Position numbers and translations under genes: made by a program
Notes under the pieces: model-generated
Databases searched by the model: none
What the model saw: the letters and a program-made list of their open reading frames with translations, nothing else
Told to the model about the DNA's origin: nothing
Origin: Undibacterium sp.
GTDB taxonomy: Bacteria > Pseudomonadota > Gammaproteobacteria > Burkholderiales > Burkholderiaceae_D
Direction: 5' to 3'
Length of the DNA: 6,178 bases
NCBI GenBank assembly: GCA_019752975.1
Contig: JAIELM010000007.1
Coordinates: 1-6,178 of the forward strand
Shown here: positions 1 to 5,996 of the stretch, in pieces
How the letters are laid out: each line of letters begins with the position of its first letter
How positions within the stretch are numbered: position 1 is the first letter of the stretch

Positions 1-264
1 ATTTTTATCGAGGGCGATTTTGTCATTCGCGACGGTGTTAAAACTGACCATTTTGGTGAGACTAGTCAGCATCTCCTTGTGGTATTTGTTGACCGCATAG
101 TTTGCTGTTGCAATCGCCTCAGTACTAGGTTTTTTTTCAGCCAATGCAGATGTTCCGATCAGGCAGGATAAGCCGATCGATGCAGTAACTAGCGCGTGTT
201 TAGCGATAGACGCTGGCTTGCATTGGCTAAGGTGTAGCGCGAATGCATGGTGAGAAATGGGCAT
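1..264 (-). CDS. Exported M20-like dipeptidase, N-terminal fragment (runs off window)
   Basis: Reading the minus strand from the ATG at 264-262 gives 88 uninterrupted codons to the window edge, so only the N-terminus is visible. The start is supported by a GGAG at 270-273 (minus strand), 5 nt upstream. Residues 1-42 look like a long signal peptide: basic and polar residues up to about K22, a hydrophobic stretch around residues 24-41, and a probable cleavage site after A42 in the motif TSALA. The mature start contains YHKEMLTSLTKMVSFNTVA (about residues 61-79), which resembles the opening helix and first strand of secreted M20-family dipeptidases (a helix followed by a 'lv-f-TV/SV' strand). 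The metal-binding His, Asp and Glu residues would lie further on and cannot be checked. If correct, it is a periplasmic zinc peptidase cleaving short peptides. The coding call is fairly sure; the family call is tentative and rests on this short stretch. Confidence 0.6.
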   Translation of the reverse strand, partial: MPISHHAFALHLSQCKPASIAKHALVTASIGLSCLIGTSALAEKKPSTEAIATANYAVNKYHKEMLTSLTKMVSFNTVANDKIALDKN

Positions 265-309
265 GAAAACTCCGTTTAAGGTGAAATATTATTGTGCGAT
301 TTTGCGTCA

Positions 310-319
310 ATTGGCCAAT
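310..319. repeat. 10-bp palindrome ATTGGCCAAT upstream of the dipeptidase gene
   Basis: This is a perfect self-complementary decamer centred about 50 bp upstream of the minus-strand dipeptidase start. On the minus strand it runs into TTGACG, a near-consensus -35 hexamer at 303-308. Its position would suit an operator, but a palindrome this short can arise by chance and no regulator is linked to it. Confidence 0.3.
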
Positions 320-434
320 ACATGGTGGGTAAAGTGTAGCTTGTTCTTGTATGACACACCTGTGGCAAGCTTGGAGCTTATTTGGACCCTACGCGCTTTT
401 TCGAAAAGTGTGACTACCAGAATGAAGAATGGTT

Positions 435-505
435 CCCTATTTTTTTGATGTAAATTAACGGCGCAGTACTTGACAGTAGCGTGCTATTAGGTGACCCTAT
501 TTTTT
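435..505 (+). repeat. Direct repeat CCCTATTTTTT, two copies 60 bp apart
   Basis: Identical 11-mers lie at 435-445 and 495-505, with start-to-start spacing of exactly 60 bp, in the non-coding stretch before the NTF2-like gene. A shorter related GACCCTA occurs at 385-391 and again at 493-499, and TTTTTGATG recurs at 442-450 and 531-539. The copies are T-rich, so low complexity contributes. They could be regulator sites or the trace of a local duplication. Confidence 0.35.
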
Positions 506-551
506 CTTTAACCGGGATTTTCCATTAGGATTTTTGATGATAGTCGAAAAT

Positions 552-575
552 GCGCTATCTGTACTCAAATAGCGC
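552..575. repeat. Inverted repeat GCGCTAT-N10-ATAGCGC in the leader of the NTF2-like gene
   Basis: Arms at 552-558 and 569-575 are perfect 7-bp complements around a 10-nt loop, ending 64 bp before the chosen start at 640. No T-run follows, so it is not an intrinsic terminator. It could be an operator or a 5'-UTR hairpin. Perfect 7-bp dyads with short loops are expected a few times by chance in a window this size, so only its position makes it notable. Confidence 0.35.
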
Positions 576-639
576 CGAAGGTGTACTTAATCGAAAGTCT
601 GGGTTTACTATGGCTACACTAACCATCATGGATTTAACT

Positions 640-1233
640 ATGAAATTACCCAACTTTTTAAAGTTTGTTTCTACTTTATCTTTTTTTATAGCATTGAATT
701 TGTCCGCCAACGCAGTGGCCAACGATACGGCTAGTTTATTAAATCAAGCTTCACCTGTCAGCGTGAACATGCCTGCGGCAATCGCGACCGATGTGCAAAG
801 TGTTGATGGAATTATTGCGGCTTTGTATGACGTGATTTCCGGTGGAATTGGGGAGAAACGTAATTGGAATCGCATGCGTTCTTTGTTTATTCCTGAGGCG
901 CGCATCATGGCGATTTTTCCTAAAAAAGAATCTAAAGATTTAGGATTAAGAATCATGTCGATTAGCGACTATATCGCTAATTCTGGCCCGATATTAATCG
1001 AGACAGGTTTCCGCGAAAAAGAACTTCGTCGACGTACCGAACAATGGGGAGAGTTGCTTCATGTCTTTACTTCATATGAAGCCGTGGTCGAAAAAGATGG
1101 TGCAATTCGTCGCGGTATCAACAGCGTACAACTGATGAATGATGGCACCCGTTGGTGGATAGTGTCGCTATTATTTGAAGCGGAACGGCCGCAACTGAGC
1201 TTGCCAGAACAGCTCAGCAATTCATCCAAATAG
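640..1233 (+). CDS. Exported NTF2-like (SnoaL-fold) family protein
   Basis: The open frame extends back to 550, but I choose the ATG at 640 (197 aa) because it begins a proper signal peptide: MK at residues 1-2, hydrophobic core at about residues 9-22, and AxA sites with cleavage after A25 (ANA) or A27 (AVA). A weak GGA at 630-632 lies 7 nt upstream; ATGs at 610 and 628 are alternatives. The mature part (about 51-185) has the layout of the 'nuclear transport factor 2 family' proteins of proteobacteria: an opening helix SVDGIIAALYDVISG (54-68), WNRMRSLFIPEARI (76-89), a middle segment DYIANSGP (110-117), then the strands HVFTSYEAV (141-149), RGINSVQLMNDGTRWWIVSLLFEAE (158-182). The fold is a cone-shaped alpha+beta barrel that binds small molecules or acts as an enzyme; substrate and reaction are unknown. 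It appears monocistronic, with a LysR gene ending convergently 77 bp downstream. The family call is fairly sure; no function should be assigned. Confidence 0.8.
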   Translation: MKLPNFLKFVSTLSFFIALNLSANAVANDTASLLNQASPVSVNMPAAIATDVQSVDGIIAALYDVISGGIGEKRNWNRMRSLFIPEARIMAIFPKKESKDLGLRIMSISDYIANSGPILIETGFREKELRRRTEQWGELLHVFTSYEAVVEKDGAIRRGINSVQLMNDGTRWWIVSLLFEAERPQLSLPEQLSNSSK

Positions 1234-1299
1234 GCGAAAAATAAGTGTAGCGCAAGCCGTCAGAAGAATAGGTAGGTGTGAGTTTGATGAGTGGTACAA

Positions 1300-1314
1300 C
1301 TGAAGAGTTTTCAG
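1300..1314. other. Small hairpin at the convergent 3' ends of the NTF2-like and LysR genes
   Basis: CTGAA at 1300-1304 and TTCAG at 1310-1314 can pair over a 5-nt loop and overlap the LysR stop codon. The stem is only 5 bp, AT-rich and has no following T-run on either strand, so I do not call it a terminator. Nothing else in 1234-1310 resembles an intrinsic terminator. Confidence 0.25.
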
Positions 1315-2204
1315 GCTAACTGCAAGCTTTCAGAAAGATAGGAGAACACTGCGGAAACTCGTCTTAAATGGCGAGATTCAGTGTGTGTGAGTAACCATAA
1401 CTCGGTTTCACACTCCTCGATTGGGGCGGTGAGCTGATGTAAATCCTTACGCTGTTGCGCTAGAAAGAGCGGAAGCAAACCTATCCCCAAACCTTGAGCA
1501 ACCATCTCGCTTACCATCATGATGCTATTGACACGATAGCGCGGCGCGATTTTTGGAAAATGCTGTTTTCGCCAAATGACCGAAGGATGTTCCGGTAGTG
1601 CGTCGTCAGGGGCAATCCAGTGCTCGTTGGCGATTTTTTCCGCATCGAATTTTTTTAGGCCACCTCTTTTTGCGGAAAATAAAGCGACCCGAATCGGGCC
1701 TATCGATTTTCCGATTAAGTGTGGCGGCGGACGTTTGGTGGCGCGAATGGCGATGTCTGCTTCTCTACGGGTTAAGTTCGCCAACGCATTGTCGGTGTGC
1801 AGATCGTAAGTCAATAGTGGATGTAGCTGCTGCAATTGTTTGAGGCTGGGCGCTACCAAACCGTTCAGAATCGTATCAGTCGTTGTGATGCGCACCAGCC
1901 CTGTTACTTGCCCAGAATCAGCCTGCGCGGTCACACGTGCCAGTTCAATTTGGGCCTCGATATTTTCCGCATAGTTGATCAGTTCTAGCGCCAACTCCAT
2001 AGGGAGAAAACCTAAACGGGAACGCTGAAAAAGCCTTTGTCCCAAACCTTTTTCTATCCTTTGTATCGTCCGAAAAATAGTCGAGCCGTCCAAACCAAGT
2101 CGTTCTCCCGCAGCGGATAAGGTGGAAAATCTGCCTAAAGCCAACACCACTTCCAAGTCCGCAGCGCTTATTTTATATTGCGTAATTGCATTCGTAGTGT
2201 GCAT
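1311..2204 (-). CDS. LysR-type transcriptional regulator
   Basis: This 297-residue protein has the usual LysR length. An N-terminal winged helix-turn-helix spans about residues 11-70: ISAADLEVVLALGRFSTLSA is helix 1-2, followed by AGERLGLDGSTIFRTIQRIE (recognition helix) and GQRLFQRSRLGF (wing). A linker helix with NYAENIEAQIELA follows, then a periplasmic-binding-like effector domain from about residue 100 with two lobes (GLVRITTTDTILNGLVAPSL..., DIAIRATKRPP..., MVSEMVAQGLGIGLLPLFLA). The MVAQGLGIGLLP stretch is the typical C-terminal lobe signature. The start at 2204 is supported by TAGG about 5 nt upstream. It is transcribed divergently from the doxX-like and gst-like genes across a 70-bp gap, the standard arrangement in which a LysR protein regulates the divergent genes and itself. 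The effector is unknown. The family is certain and the target set is inferred. Confidence 0.95.
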   Translation of the reverse strand: MHTTNAITQYKISAADLEVVLALGRFSTLSAAGERLGLDGSTIFRTIQRIEKGLGQRLFQRSRLGFLPMELALELINYAENIEAQIELARVTAQADSGQVTGLVRITTTDTILNGLVAPSLKQLQQLHPLLTYDLHTDNALANLTRREADIAIRATKRPPPHLIGKSIGPIRVALFSAKRGGLKKFDAEKIANEHWIAPDDALPEHPSVIWRKQHFPKIAPRYRVNSIMMVSEMVAQGLGIGLLPLFLAQQRKDLHQLTAPIEECETELWLLTHTESRHLRRVSAVFSYLSESLQLA

Positions 2205-2212
2205 GATTGCCT

Positions 2213-2248
2213 ATTTTCATTGTAGTTCGGAAATCATAAACTGTTCCG
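2213..2248. promoter_or_regulatory. Candidate LysR operator: two overlapping dyads in the divergent gap
   Basis: CGGAA at 2228-2232 and TTCCG at 2244-2248 form a perfect inverted repeat with an 11-nt spacer. Immediately beside it ATTTTC (2213-2218) and GGAAAT (2229-2234) form an imperfect dyad (5 of 6) with a 10-nt spacer. LysR-type regulators usually bind interrupted dyads (T-N11-A type) in exactly such divergent gaps, and these overlap the candidate promoters on both strands. The arms are short and could be chance; the location is the main support. Confidence 0.4.
2214..2242 (+). promoter_or_regulatory. Candidate promoter for the doxX-gst pair
   Basis: TTTTCA (2214-2219, 4 of 6 to the -35 consensus) and TAAACT (2237-2242, 4 of 6 to the -10) are separated by 17 bp. 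Transcription would start near 2249, giving a leader of about 25 nt that contains the GGAG ribosome site. The hexamers are weak, which suits an activator-dependent promoter. Confidence 0.4.
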
Positions 2249-2261
2249 CACATCAACGCAA
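2233..2261 (-). promoter_or_regulatory. Candidate promoter for the LysR gene
   Basis: On the minus strand TTGCGT (2261-2256, 3 of 6) and TATGAT (2238-2233, 5 of 6) are 17 bp apart. The start would fall near 2226, about 20 nt before the LysR ATG. It overlaps the opposing doxX promoter candidate, so RNA polymerase could occupy only one at a time, and a LysR protein bound here could repress its own gene. Confidence 0.4.
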
Positions 2262-2274
2262 CGGAGAAACTAAA

Positions 2275-2703
2275 ATGCAGCAACTATCTATCAACGTCCA
2301 CAGTAGCAGCAGCTATGCCGCTACCTTGTTACGTCTCAGTCTAGGCACAATGTGGGTCGCTCACGCACTGTTGAAATTACTGGTATTCACACTTGCAGGA
2401 ACCGCAGCGTATTTTGAAAGTATCGGCTATCCGGGATGGTTAGCTTATCCGGTTTTTGCTGCTGAGTTGCTAGGCGGTATCGCTTTGATTTTTGGGATCT
2501 ATGCACGGCAGGTAGCATTGGCATTGGTGCCAATAATGGCGGTTGCTAGTTCGGTCCATCTACATAATGGATGGGTACATACCAGTCCAGGAGGCGGTTG
2601 GGAATATCCAGTATTTTTGATACTCGCATCCATCGTTCTTTGGCTCTTGGGTGACGGTGCTTTTAGTCTGCGTCGTAGCCAGCGCTTGGTACCAAATTCT
2701 TAG
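2275..2703 (+). CDS. DoxX-family integral membrane protein
   Basis: The open frame reaches back to 2122 inside the LysR gene, but the ATG at 2275 has a good GGAG at 2263-2266 (8-nt spacing) and gives 142 residues, normal for the family. Four hydrophobic helices are visible at about 15-40, 55-77, 79-96 and 111-126. Family hallmarks include LLRLSLGTMWVAHALLKL (18-35), a GYPGWLAYPVFAAELLGG block (51-68), GIYARQVALAL (74-84), and HNGWVHTSPGGGWEYPVFL (97-115) followed by LLGDGAFSL (124-132). DoxX-family proteins sit in the inner membrane. Some members are linked to quinone or thiosulfate oxidation, others to redox-stress complexes, but most, including this subgroup, have no proven reaction. It is the first gene of an apparent two-gene operon with the GST 10 bp downstream. 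The family assignment is strong; a role in detoxification or membrane redox balance is inferred from its neighbours. Confidence 0.92.
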   Translation: MQQLSINVHSSSSYAATLLRLSLGTMWVAHALLKLLVFTLAGTAAYFESIGYPGWLAYPVFAAELLGGIALIFGIYARQVALALVPIMAVASSVHLHNGWVHTSPGGGWEYPVFLILASIVLWLLGDGAFSLRRSQRLVPNS

Positions 2704-2716
2704 GGGGAATGGCATG
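2704..2716 (+). promoter_or_regulatory. Ribosome binding site that fixes the GST start
   Basis: GGGGGA at 2704-2709 directly follows the doxX stop codon and lies 4-5 nt before the ATG at 2714. The frame is open back to 2651 inside doxX, but the GST fold begins right after 2714, so this site decides the start. The close packing suggests translational coupling to doxX. Confidence 0.6.
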
Positions 2717-3397
2717 TCAAAAGAATTGAGTTTAGTCAGCTTTCCGCTATGCCCCTACGTACAAAGAGTGGCTATCGTGATGGCGGAGCAGAGAATTCGA
2801 TTTGAAAGAATCGACATTGATTTGGCAAGAAAACCTAACTGGTTTCTCGATATTTCACCACTAGGTAAAACTCCAGTATTGCTAGTAGATGGGTCACCGA
2901 TTTTTGAATCATCGGTTATTTGCGAGTATCTAGAGGACATAGGGTCGGTAGCTATGCATCCCAGCGACCCGTTTCAGAGGGCGCAGCACCGAAGTCAAAT
3001 GGAATTTGGTAGCAGCATTCTTAACGCGATTGCGGGTTTTTATAATGCGCCGGACCAAGCTAGCCTTGCGCTGAAGGTGCAAGAAATTAAACGTAAATTT
3101 GCACATGTTGAATCGATTCTCGCTGTTGGTCCCTTTTTTGCGGGAGAGAGTTTTTCTATGGTCGACGCTGTTTATGCACCTGTTTTTCGGTACTTTGAGA
3201 CTTTTGATGAGATTCACGATTTTGGTTTCTTTGATGATCTGCCTCGGGTAATGGCGTGGCGCAATGCTTTAAGAGCGCGCGAGTCGGTGCAGAGTGCGAT
3301 TCGACCGGACTTCCCGCTGTTGCTGAAGAAGTTTTTGCTGGCGCGATCTTCAGCTCTCTCTTTAATAATGCAAGCTTGCGCAAATTCGACGTACTAA
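2714..3397 (+). CDS. Glutathione S-transferase family protein
   Basis: The protein has 227 residues, typical for a cytosolic GST. The thioredoxin-like N-terminal domain (about 1-78) shows LVSFPLCPYVQRV (7-19), with C13 and neighbouring residues at the catalytic position, PLGKTPVLLVDG (49-60) with the cis-proline P54, and the glutathione-contacting FESSVICEYLED (64-75; E65 and S66). The helical C-terminal domain (about 85-227) has the N-capping box region FFAGESFSMVDAVYAPVF (141-158; S148 and D151). The CPYV motif at the active site fits omega/beta- or stringent starvation-like GSTs that use cysteine, so thiol-transfer or dehalogenation chemistry is as likely as simple conjugation; the substrate is unknown. 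It follows the doxX-like gene by 10 bp and probably shares its transcript and LysR control. Its stop lies 7 bp from the prfA stop on the other strand. Confidence 0.93.
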   Translation: MSKELSLVSFPLCPYVQRVAIVMAEQRIRFERIDIDLARKPNWFLDISPLGKTPVLLVDGSPIFESSVICEYLEDIGSVAMHPSDPFQRAQHRSQMEFGSSILNAIAGFYNAPDQASLALKVQEIKRKFAHVESILAVGPFFAGESFSMVDAVYAPVFRYFETFDEIHDFGFFDDLPRVMAWRNALRARESVQSAIRPDFPLLLKKFLLARSSALSLIMQACANSTY

Positions 3398-3404
3398 ATG
3401 GAGA

Positions 3405-4484
3405 TCAATCTTCCCCTAAACTCGCCAACAACTCGGCTTGATGTTCCGCCACTAGTGCATTGGTCAGTTCACTCAATTCTCCATCCATGATGAAATCGAG
3501 TTTGTACAGGGTTAAATTAATGCGATGATCGGTCATACGGCCTTGCGGGAAGTTGTAGGTGCGAATGCGTTCGCTGCGGTCGCCTGAGCCGATCAGGCTT
3601 TTTCTGGTGGCGGCTTCTTTGGCTTGTTTCTCGCGCATTTGACCATCCATGATGCGAGTGGCCAACACTCGCATGGCTTGGGCTTTGTTTTGATGTTGGC
3701 TGCGACCGTCTTGGCACTCGACCACGATACCAGTCGGGATGTGAGTCAGTCGCACGGCAGAATCGGTTTTGTTGATGTGCTGTCCGCCTGCACCTGAGGC
3801 TCTGAAAGTGTCGATTCTTAAGTCGGCGTTGTTGATCACTACATCGGTTAATTCGTCCGCTTCTGGCATCACTGCGACCGTGCAAGCTGAAGTGTGGATA
3901 CGGCCTTGGGTCTCGGTGGTGGGGACGCGCTGTACTCGGTGTCCGCCGGATTCAAATTTGAGTTTTGAATAGGCACCTAAGCCAGCGATGCGGATAATGA
4001 CTTCTTTGTAGCCGCCGAGTTCTGCGTTGGACTCGGACATGACTTCCACTAGCCAACGTTGGCGCTCTGCGAAGCGGGTGTACATGCGTAGTAAATCGCC
4101 TGCAAAAAGCGCGGCTTCATCACCACCAGTGCCAGCGCGCACTTCTAACAAGATGTTACGCTCGTCGTTAGGGTCTTTGGGCAAGAGCATGGTTTGCAAA
4201 TCTTTTTTGAGTTGCTCTATGCGTTCTTTGGCAGCATTGATCTCGTCTTGCGCGAACTCTTTCATCTCAGGGTCATTCATCATCTCTTGCGCTTCTACGA
4301 TGTCATTTTGCGCCTGATTATAGTTTTGGTAGAGTGCCACCAGTGGCTCTAATTCAGCGTGCTCGCGATTGAGTTTGCGGTAGCTGTCCATGTCATTGGT
4401 GACACCTTCTTGTACCAAAAGTTGTCCGACTTCGACCAAGCGCTCTGAGAGTTGGTCGAGCTTGTGTAGCATTGATGGTTTCAT
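3405..4484 (-). CDS. prfA: Peptide chain release factor 1 (RF1)
   Basis: At 359 residues it has standard RF1 length and is collinear with the E. coli protein from MKPS onward, which fixes the start at 4484. RF1 reads UAA and UAG in the ribosomal A site and triggers peptidyl-tRNA hydrolysis. An N-terminal helical domain 1 (about 1-105) precedes the [22 protein letters not shown] block (114-135). The codon-recognition loop is [20 protein letters not shown] (180-199). The catalytic loop is [20 protein letters not shown] with GGQ at 233-235; Q235 is the residue methylated by PrmC. RSQHQNK and [19 protein letters not shown] follow, as expected. The tripeptide at 188-190 reads PTT rather than the common PAT or PVT, still fitting PxT. 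No clear Shine-Dalgarno precedes the ATG. It lies downstream of hemA on the same strand; prmC, often next, is absent, and a convergent GST gene follows. Confidence 0.98.
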   Translation of the reverse strand: MKPSMLHKLDQLSERLVEVGQLLVQEGVTNDMDSYRKLNREHAELEPLVALYQNYNQAQNDIVEAQEMMNDPEMKEFAQDEINAAKERIEQLKKDLQTMLLPKDPNDERNILLEVRAGTGGDEAALFAGDLLRMYTRFAERQRWLVEVMSESNAELGGYKEVIIRIAGLGAYSKLKFESGGHRVQRVPTTETQGRIHTSACTVAVMPEADELTDVVINNADLRIDTFRASGAGGQHINKTDSAVRLTHIPTGIVVECQDGRSQHQNKAQAMRVLATRIMDGQMREKQAKEAATRKSLIGSGDRSERIRTYNFPQGRMTDHRINLTLYKLDFIMDGELSELTNALVAEHQAELLASLGED

Positions 4485-4666
4485 GATGAATGTATTTAAG
4501 AAATAGAGATTCGAGACTTCTCAACGCCGAGACGAAGAGGAAAAACAAAAGGAGAAAGGCGAAAGTCGTTAAAGGTATTCTTTGTACCCCATCTACGTTT
4601 TTTTTACATCTCGCAGGTAAGGGGTGTTTACTTTGACTTTGACCTTGATTTGCCGTTTTAGCCTAG
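4485..4666 (-). other. hemA-prfA intergenic region
   Basis: This 182-bp gap on the coding strand contains no open frame of note. Its minus strand carries a pyrimidine-rich tract at 4565-4531 with only three purine interruptions, upstream of prfA. A TTGAGA hexamer (minus strand, in the 4505-4525 stretch) has only a poor TTAAAT partner at 19 bp. A short TTAGC/GCTAA hairpin overlaps the hemA stop but has no T-run, so no terminator is called. prfA may therefore be read from the hemA promoter, from an internal promoter here, or both. Confidence 0.45.
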
Positions 4667-5941
4667 CTAACGCCGAGTACGAAATAACTGCGGTAGTAAT
4701 CGTACTAATTGGGCGCGTTCTTCGCCGTGCGCTTGGTGTAGTGCTTGTTGCGAGCCATGGAGGAATTTGGCGGTCAGGCCTTTGGAGAGCGCCTCTAAAA
4801 CGGCCTCGATATTCTCACCACGGGCGAGCATTTTGTGGGCGCGTTCTAGTTCAGCTTGGCGTATGACTTCGCTGTTTTCATGCAGATCTTGAATGACTGG
4901 GACGACGTTTCTGCCATCTACCCAATGCATATAGGATTGCACTCGGGTTTCGATAATCGCTTCGGCTTGCGCCACTGCGGCATGGCGGTATTCTAGGCCG
5001 GTTTGCACCACAGTTGCTAAGTCATCGACGGTGTAAAGAAAGACGTCGTCAAGTTGAGATACCTCTGCCTCGATATCACGTGGTACAGCCAAATCGAGCA
5101 TAAAAATAGGGCGGTGGCGTCGGGCTTTAATAGCGCGTTCAATCAGGCCTAATCCGATAATCGGTAAGGAGGAAGCCGTGCAGGAAATAATGATGTCAAA
5201 CTCATGCAGGCATTGCGGTAAGTCGGCTAAACGTAGTGCGCGAGCACCAAAGCGATGGGCTAAAACTTCGCCGCGCTCTAAGGTGCGATTGGCAATCGTG
5301 ATATTTTTGGGATTTTGTGCGGCAAAATGGGTGGCGCATAGTTCTATCATTTCACCCGCACCGATGAATAAGACTTTTTGCTCGCTGATTTTATCAAAAA
5401 TGCGTTGCGATAAGCGCACCGCCGCTGCCGCCATAGAGACGCTGTGTGCACCGATTTCGGTGGTGCTACGCACTTCTTTAGCGACTGCAAAAGTGCGTTG
5501 AAATAGTTGATGAAGATAAGTTCCTAGGCCACCAGCCGCATCGGCTTGGCGCACTGCTTCTTTCATTTGTCCTAGAATTTGCGGCTCACCCAAGACCATA
5601 GAATCTAAACCTGATGCGACTCTAAAAGCGTGTCGCACCGCTTGATCTTGCGGTAAGGTGTAAAGGTGAGAGCGTAATTCTGCGTAGGGCAAACGGTGAA
5701 AATCGGCTAAAAAATGTGCCGTCATATCGACCGCATTTTTGCCATCACTGACCGCATAGAGTTCGGTGCGGTTGCAGGTCGACAGCACCGCGGTCTCTGA
5801 GCCAGAACTGTTGGTATGTTGGCCAAACCATGCGCGCGCGCCAACGACCGCTTGAGCGATTTGCTCAGGCGAAAACGCCACCTTTTCTCGTAAAGAGACA
5901 GGGGCAGTCGTATGATTGAGACCGACGGCAAGAAGTTGCAT
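4667..5941 (-). CDS. hemA: Glutamyl-tRNA reductase
   Basis: HemA reduces glutamyl-tRNA(Glu) with NADPH to glutamate-1-semialdehyde, the first committed step of the C5 route to 5-aminolevulinate, haem and sirohaem. The frame extends to a TTG at 5953, but [21 protein letters not shown] from the ATG at 5941 matches the family N-terminus, giving 424 residues (E. coli 418). The catalytic domain has the thioester cysteine C56 in [12 protein letters not shown] (52-63), H104, and [17 protein letters not shown] (111-127), followed by [13 protein letters not shown] (157-169). The NADPH domain carries [12 protein letters not shown] (190-201; GxGxMxE) and [22 protein letters not shown] and [11 protein letters not shown] are characteristic, and a helical dimerisation domain ends the protein at [10 protein letters not shown]. 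All key residues are present. It is followed by prfA after 182 bp, the classical order. The start lacks a clear Shine-Dalgarno. Confidence 0.98.
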   Translation of the reverse strand: MQLLAVGLNHTTAPVSLREKVAFSPEQIAQAVVGARAWFGQHTNSSGSETAVLSTCNRTELYAVSDGKNAVDMTAHFLADFHRLPYAELRSHLYTLPQDQAVRHAFRVASGLDSMVLGEPQILGQMKEAVRQADAAGGLGTYLHQLFQRTFAVAKEVRSTTEIGAHSVSMAAAAVRLSQRIFDKISEQKVLFIGAGEMIELCATHFAAQNPKNITIANRTLERGEVLAHRFGARALRLADLPQCLHEFDIIISCTASSLPIIGLGLIERAIKARRHRPIFMLDLAVPRDIEAEVSQLDDVFLYTVDDLATVVQTGLEYRHAAVAQAEAIIETRVQSYMHWVDGRNVVPVIQDLHENSEVIRQAELERAHKMLARGENIEAVLEALSKGLTAKFLHGSQQALHQAHGEERAQLVRLLPQLFRTRR

Positions 5942-5967
5942 TGTGAGAACCAACAGGATGAGACGCC

Positions 5968-5996
5968 ATTATACCGCTTTAACGTTGAATGCTCTA
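5968..5996 (-). promoter_or_regulatory. Promoter of hemA
   Basis: On the minus strand a perfect TATAAT (5973-5968) follows a TAGAGC (5996-5991, 3 of 6 to TTGACA) by 17 bp. Transcription would begin near 5960, leaving a leader of only about 20 nt before the ATG at 5941. A consensus -10 next to a biosynthetic housekeeping gene is convincing; the -35 is weak. Confidence 0.65.

Larger units (their letters stand above)
265..639. other. Divergent intergenic region without a convincing gene
   Basis: About 375 bp separate the dipeptidase start (minus) from the NTF2-like gene (plus). A 63-codon open frame at 257-448 has no ribosome site, overlaps the start of the dipeptidase gene and resembles no protein I know. 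Visible elements are a TTGACA hexamer at 470-475, which lacks a good -10 at 16-18 bp; an 11-bp direct repeat CCCTATTTTTT at 435-445 and 495-505; a 10-bp palindrome ATTGGCCAAT at 310-319; a palindrome TTTTCGAAAA at 398-407; and a 7-bp inverted repeat at 552-575. The region is AT-rich with several T-runs. Promoters for both flanking genes must lie here, but none can be assigned with confidence. Confidence 0.6.

Noticed and set aside
257..448. 63-codon plus-strand open frame
   Set aside because: It has no ribosome site, overlaps the dipeptidase start, and its translation has no recognisable family features.
550..639. N-terminal extension of the NTF2-like protein back to 550
   Set aside because: The extra 30 residues would bury the signal peptide inside the protein; the ATG at 640 starts a proper signal sequence.
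2122..2274. N-terminal extension of the DoxX protein into the LysR gene
   Set aside because: The ATG at 2275 has a good GGAG site and gives the normal family length; the extension is antisense to the LysR helix-turn-helix codons.
3398..3404. Shared bidirectional terminator between gst and prfA
   Set aside because: The 7-bp gap and its flanks contain no GC-rich stem with T-runs.
3517..3885. 122-codon minus-strand frame within prfA
   Set aside because: It is an out-of-frame shadow of the RF1 catalytic region; its arginine- and serine-rich composition is typical of a shifted frame.
4656..4672. Intrinsic terminator at the hemA stop (TTAGC/GCTAA stem)
   Set aside because: The stem is only 5 bp with a 3-nt loop, and no T-run follows on the transcribed strand.
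5942..5953. hemA start at the TTG at 5953
   Set aside because: Family members begin at the residue matching the ATG at 5941, and no ribosome site favours the TTG.
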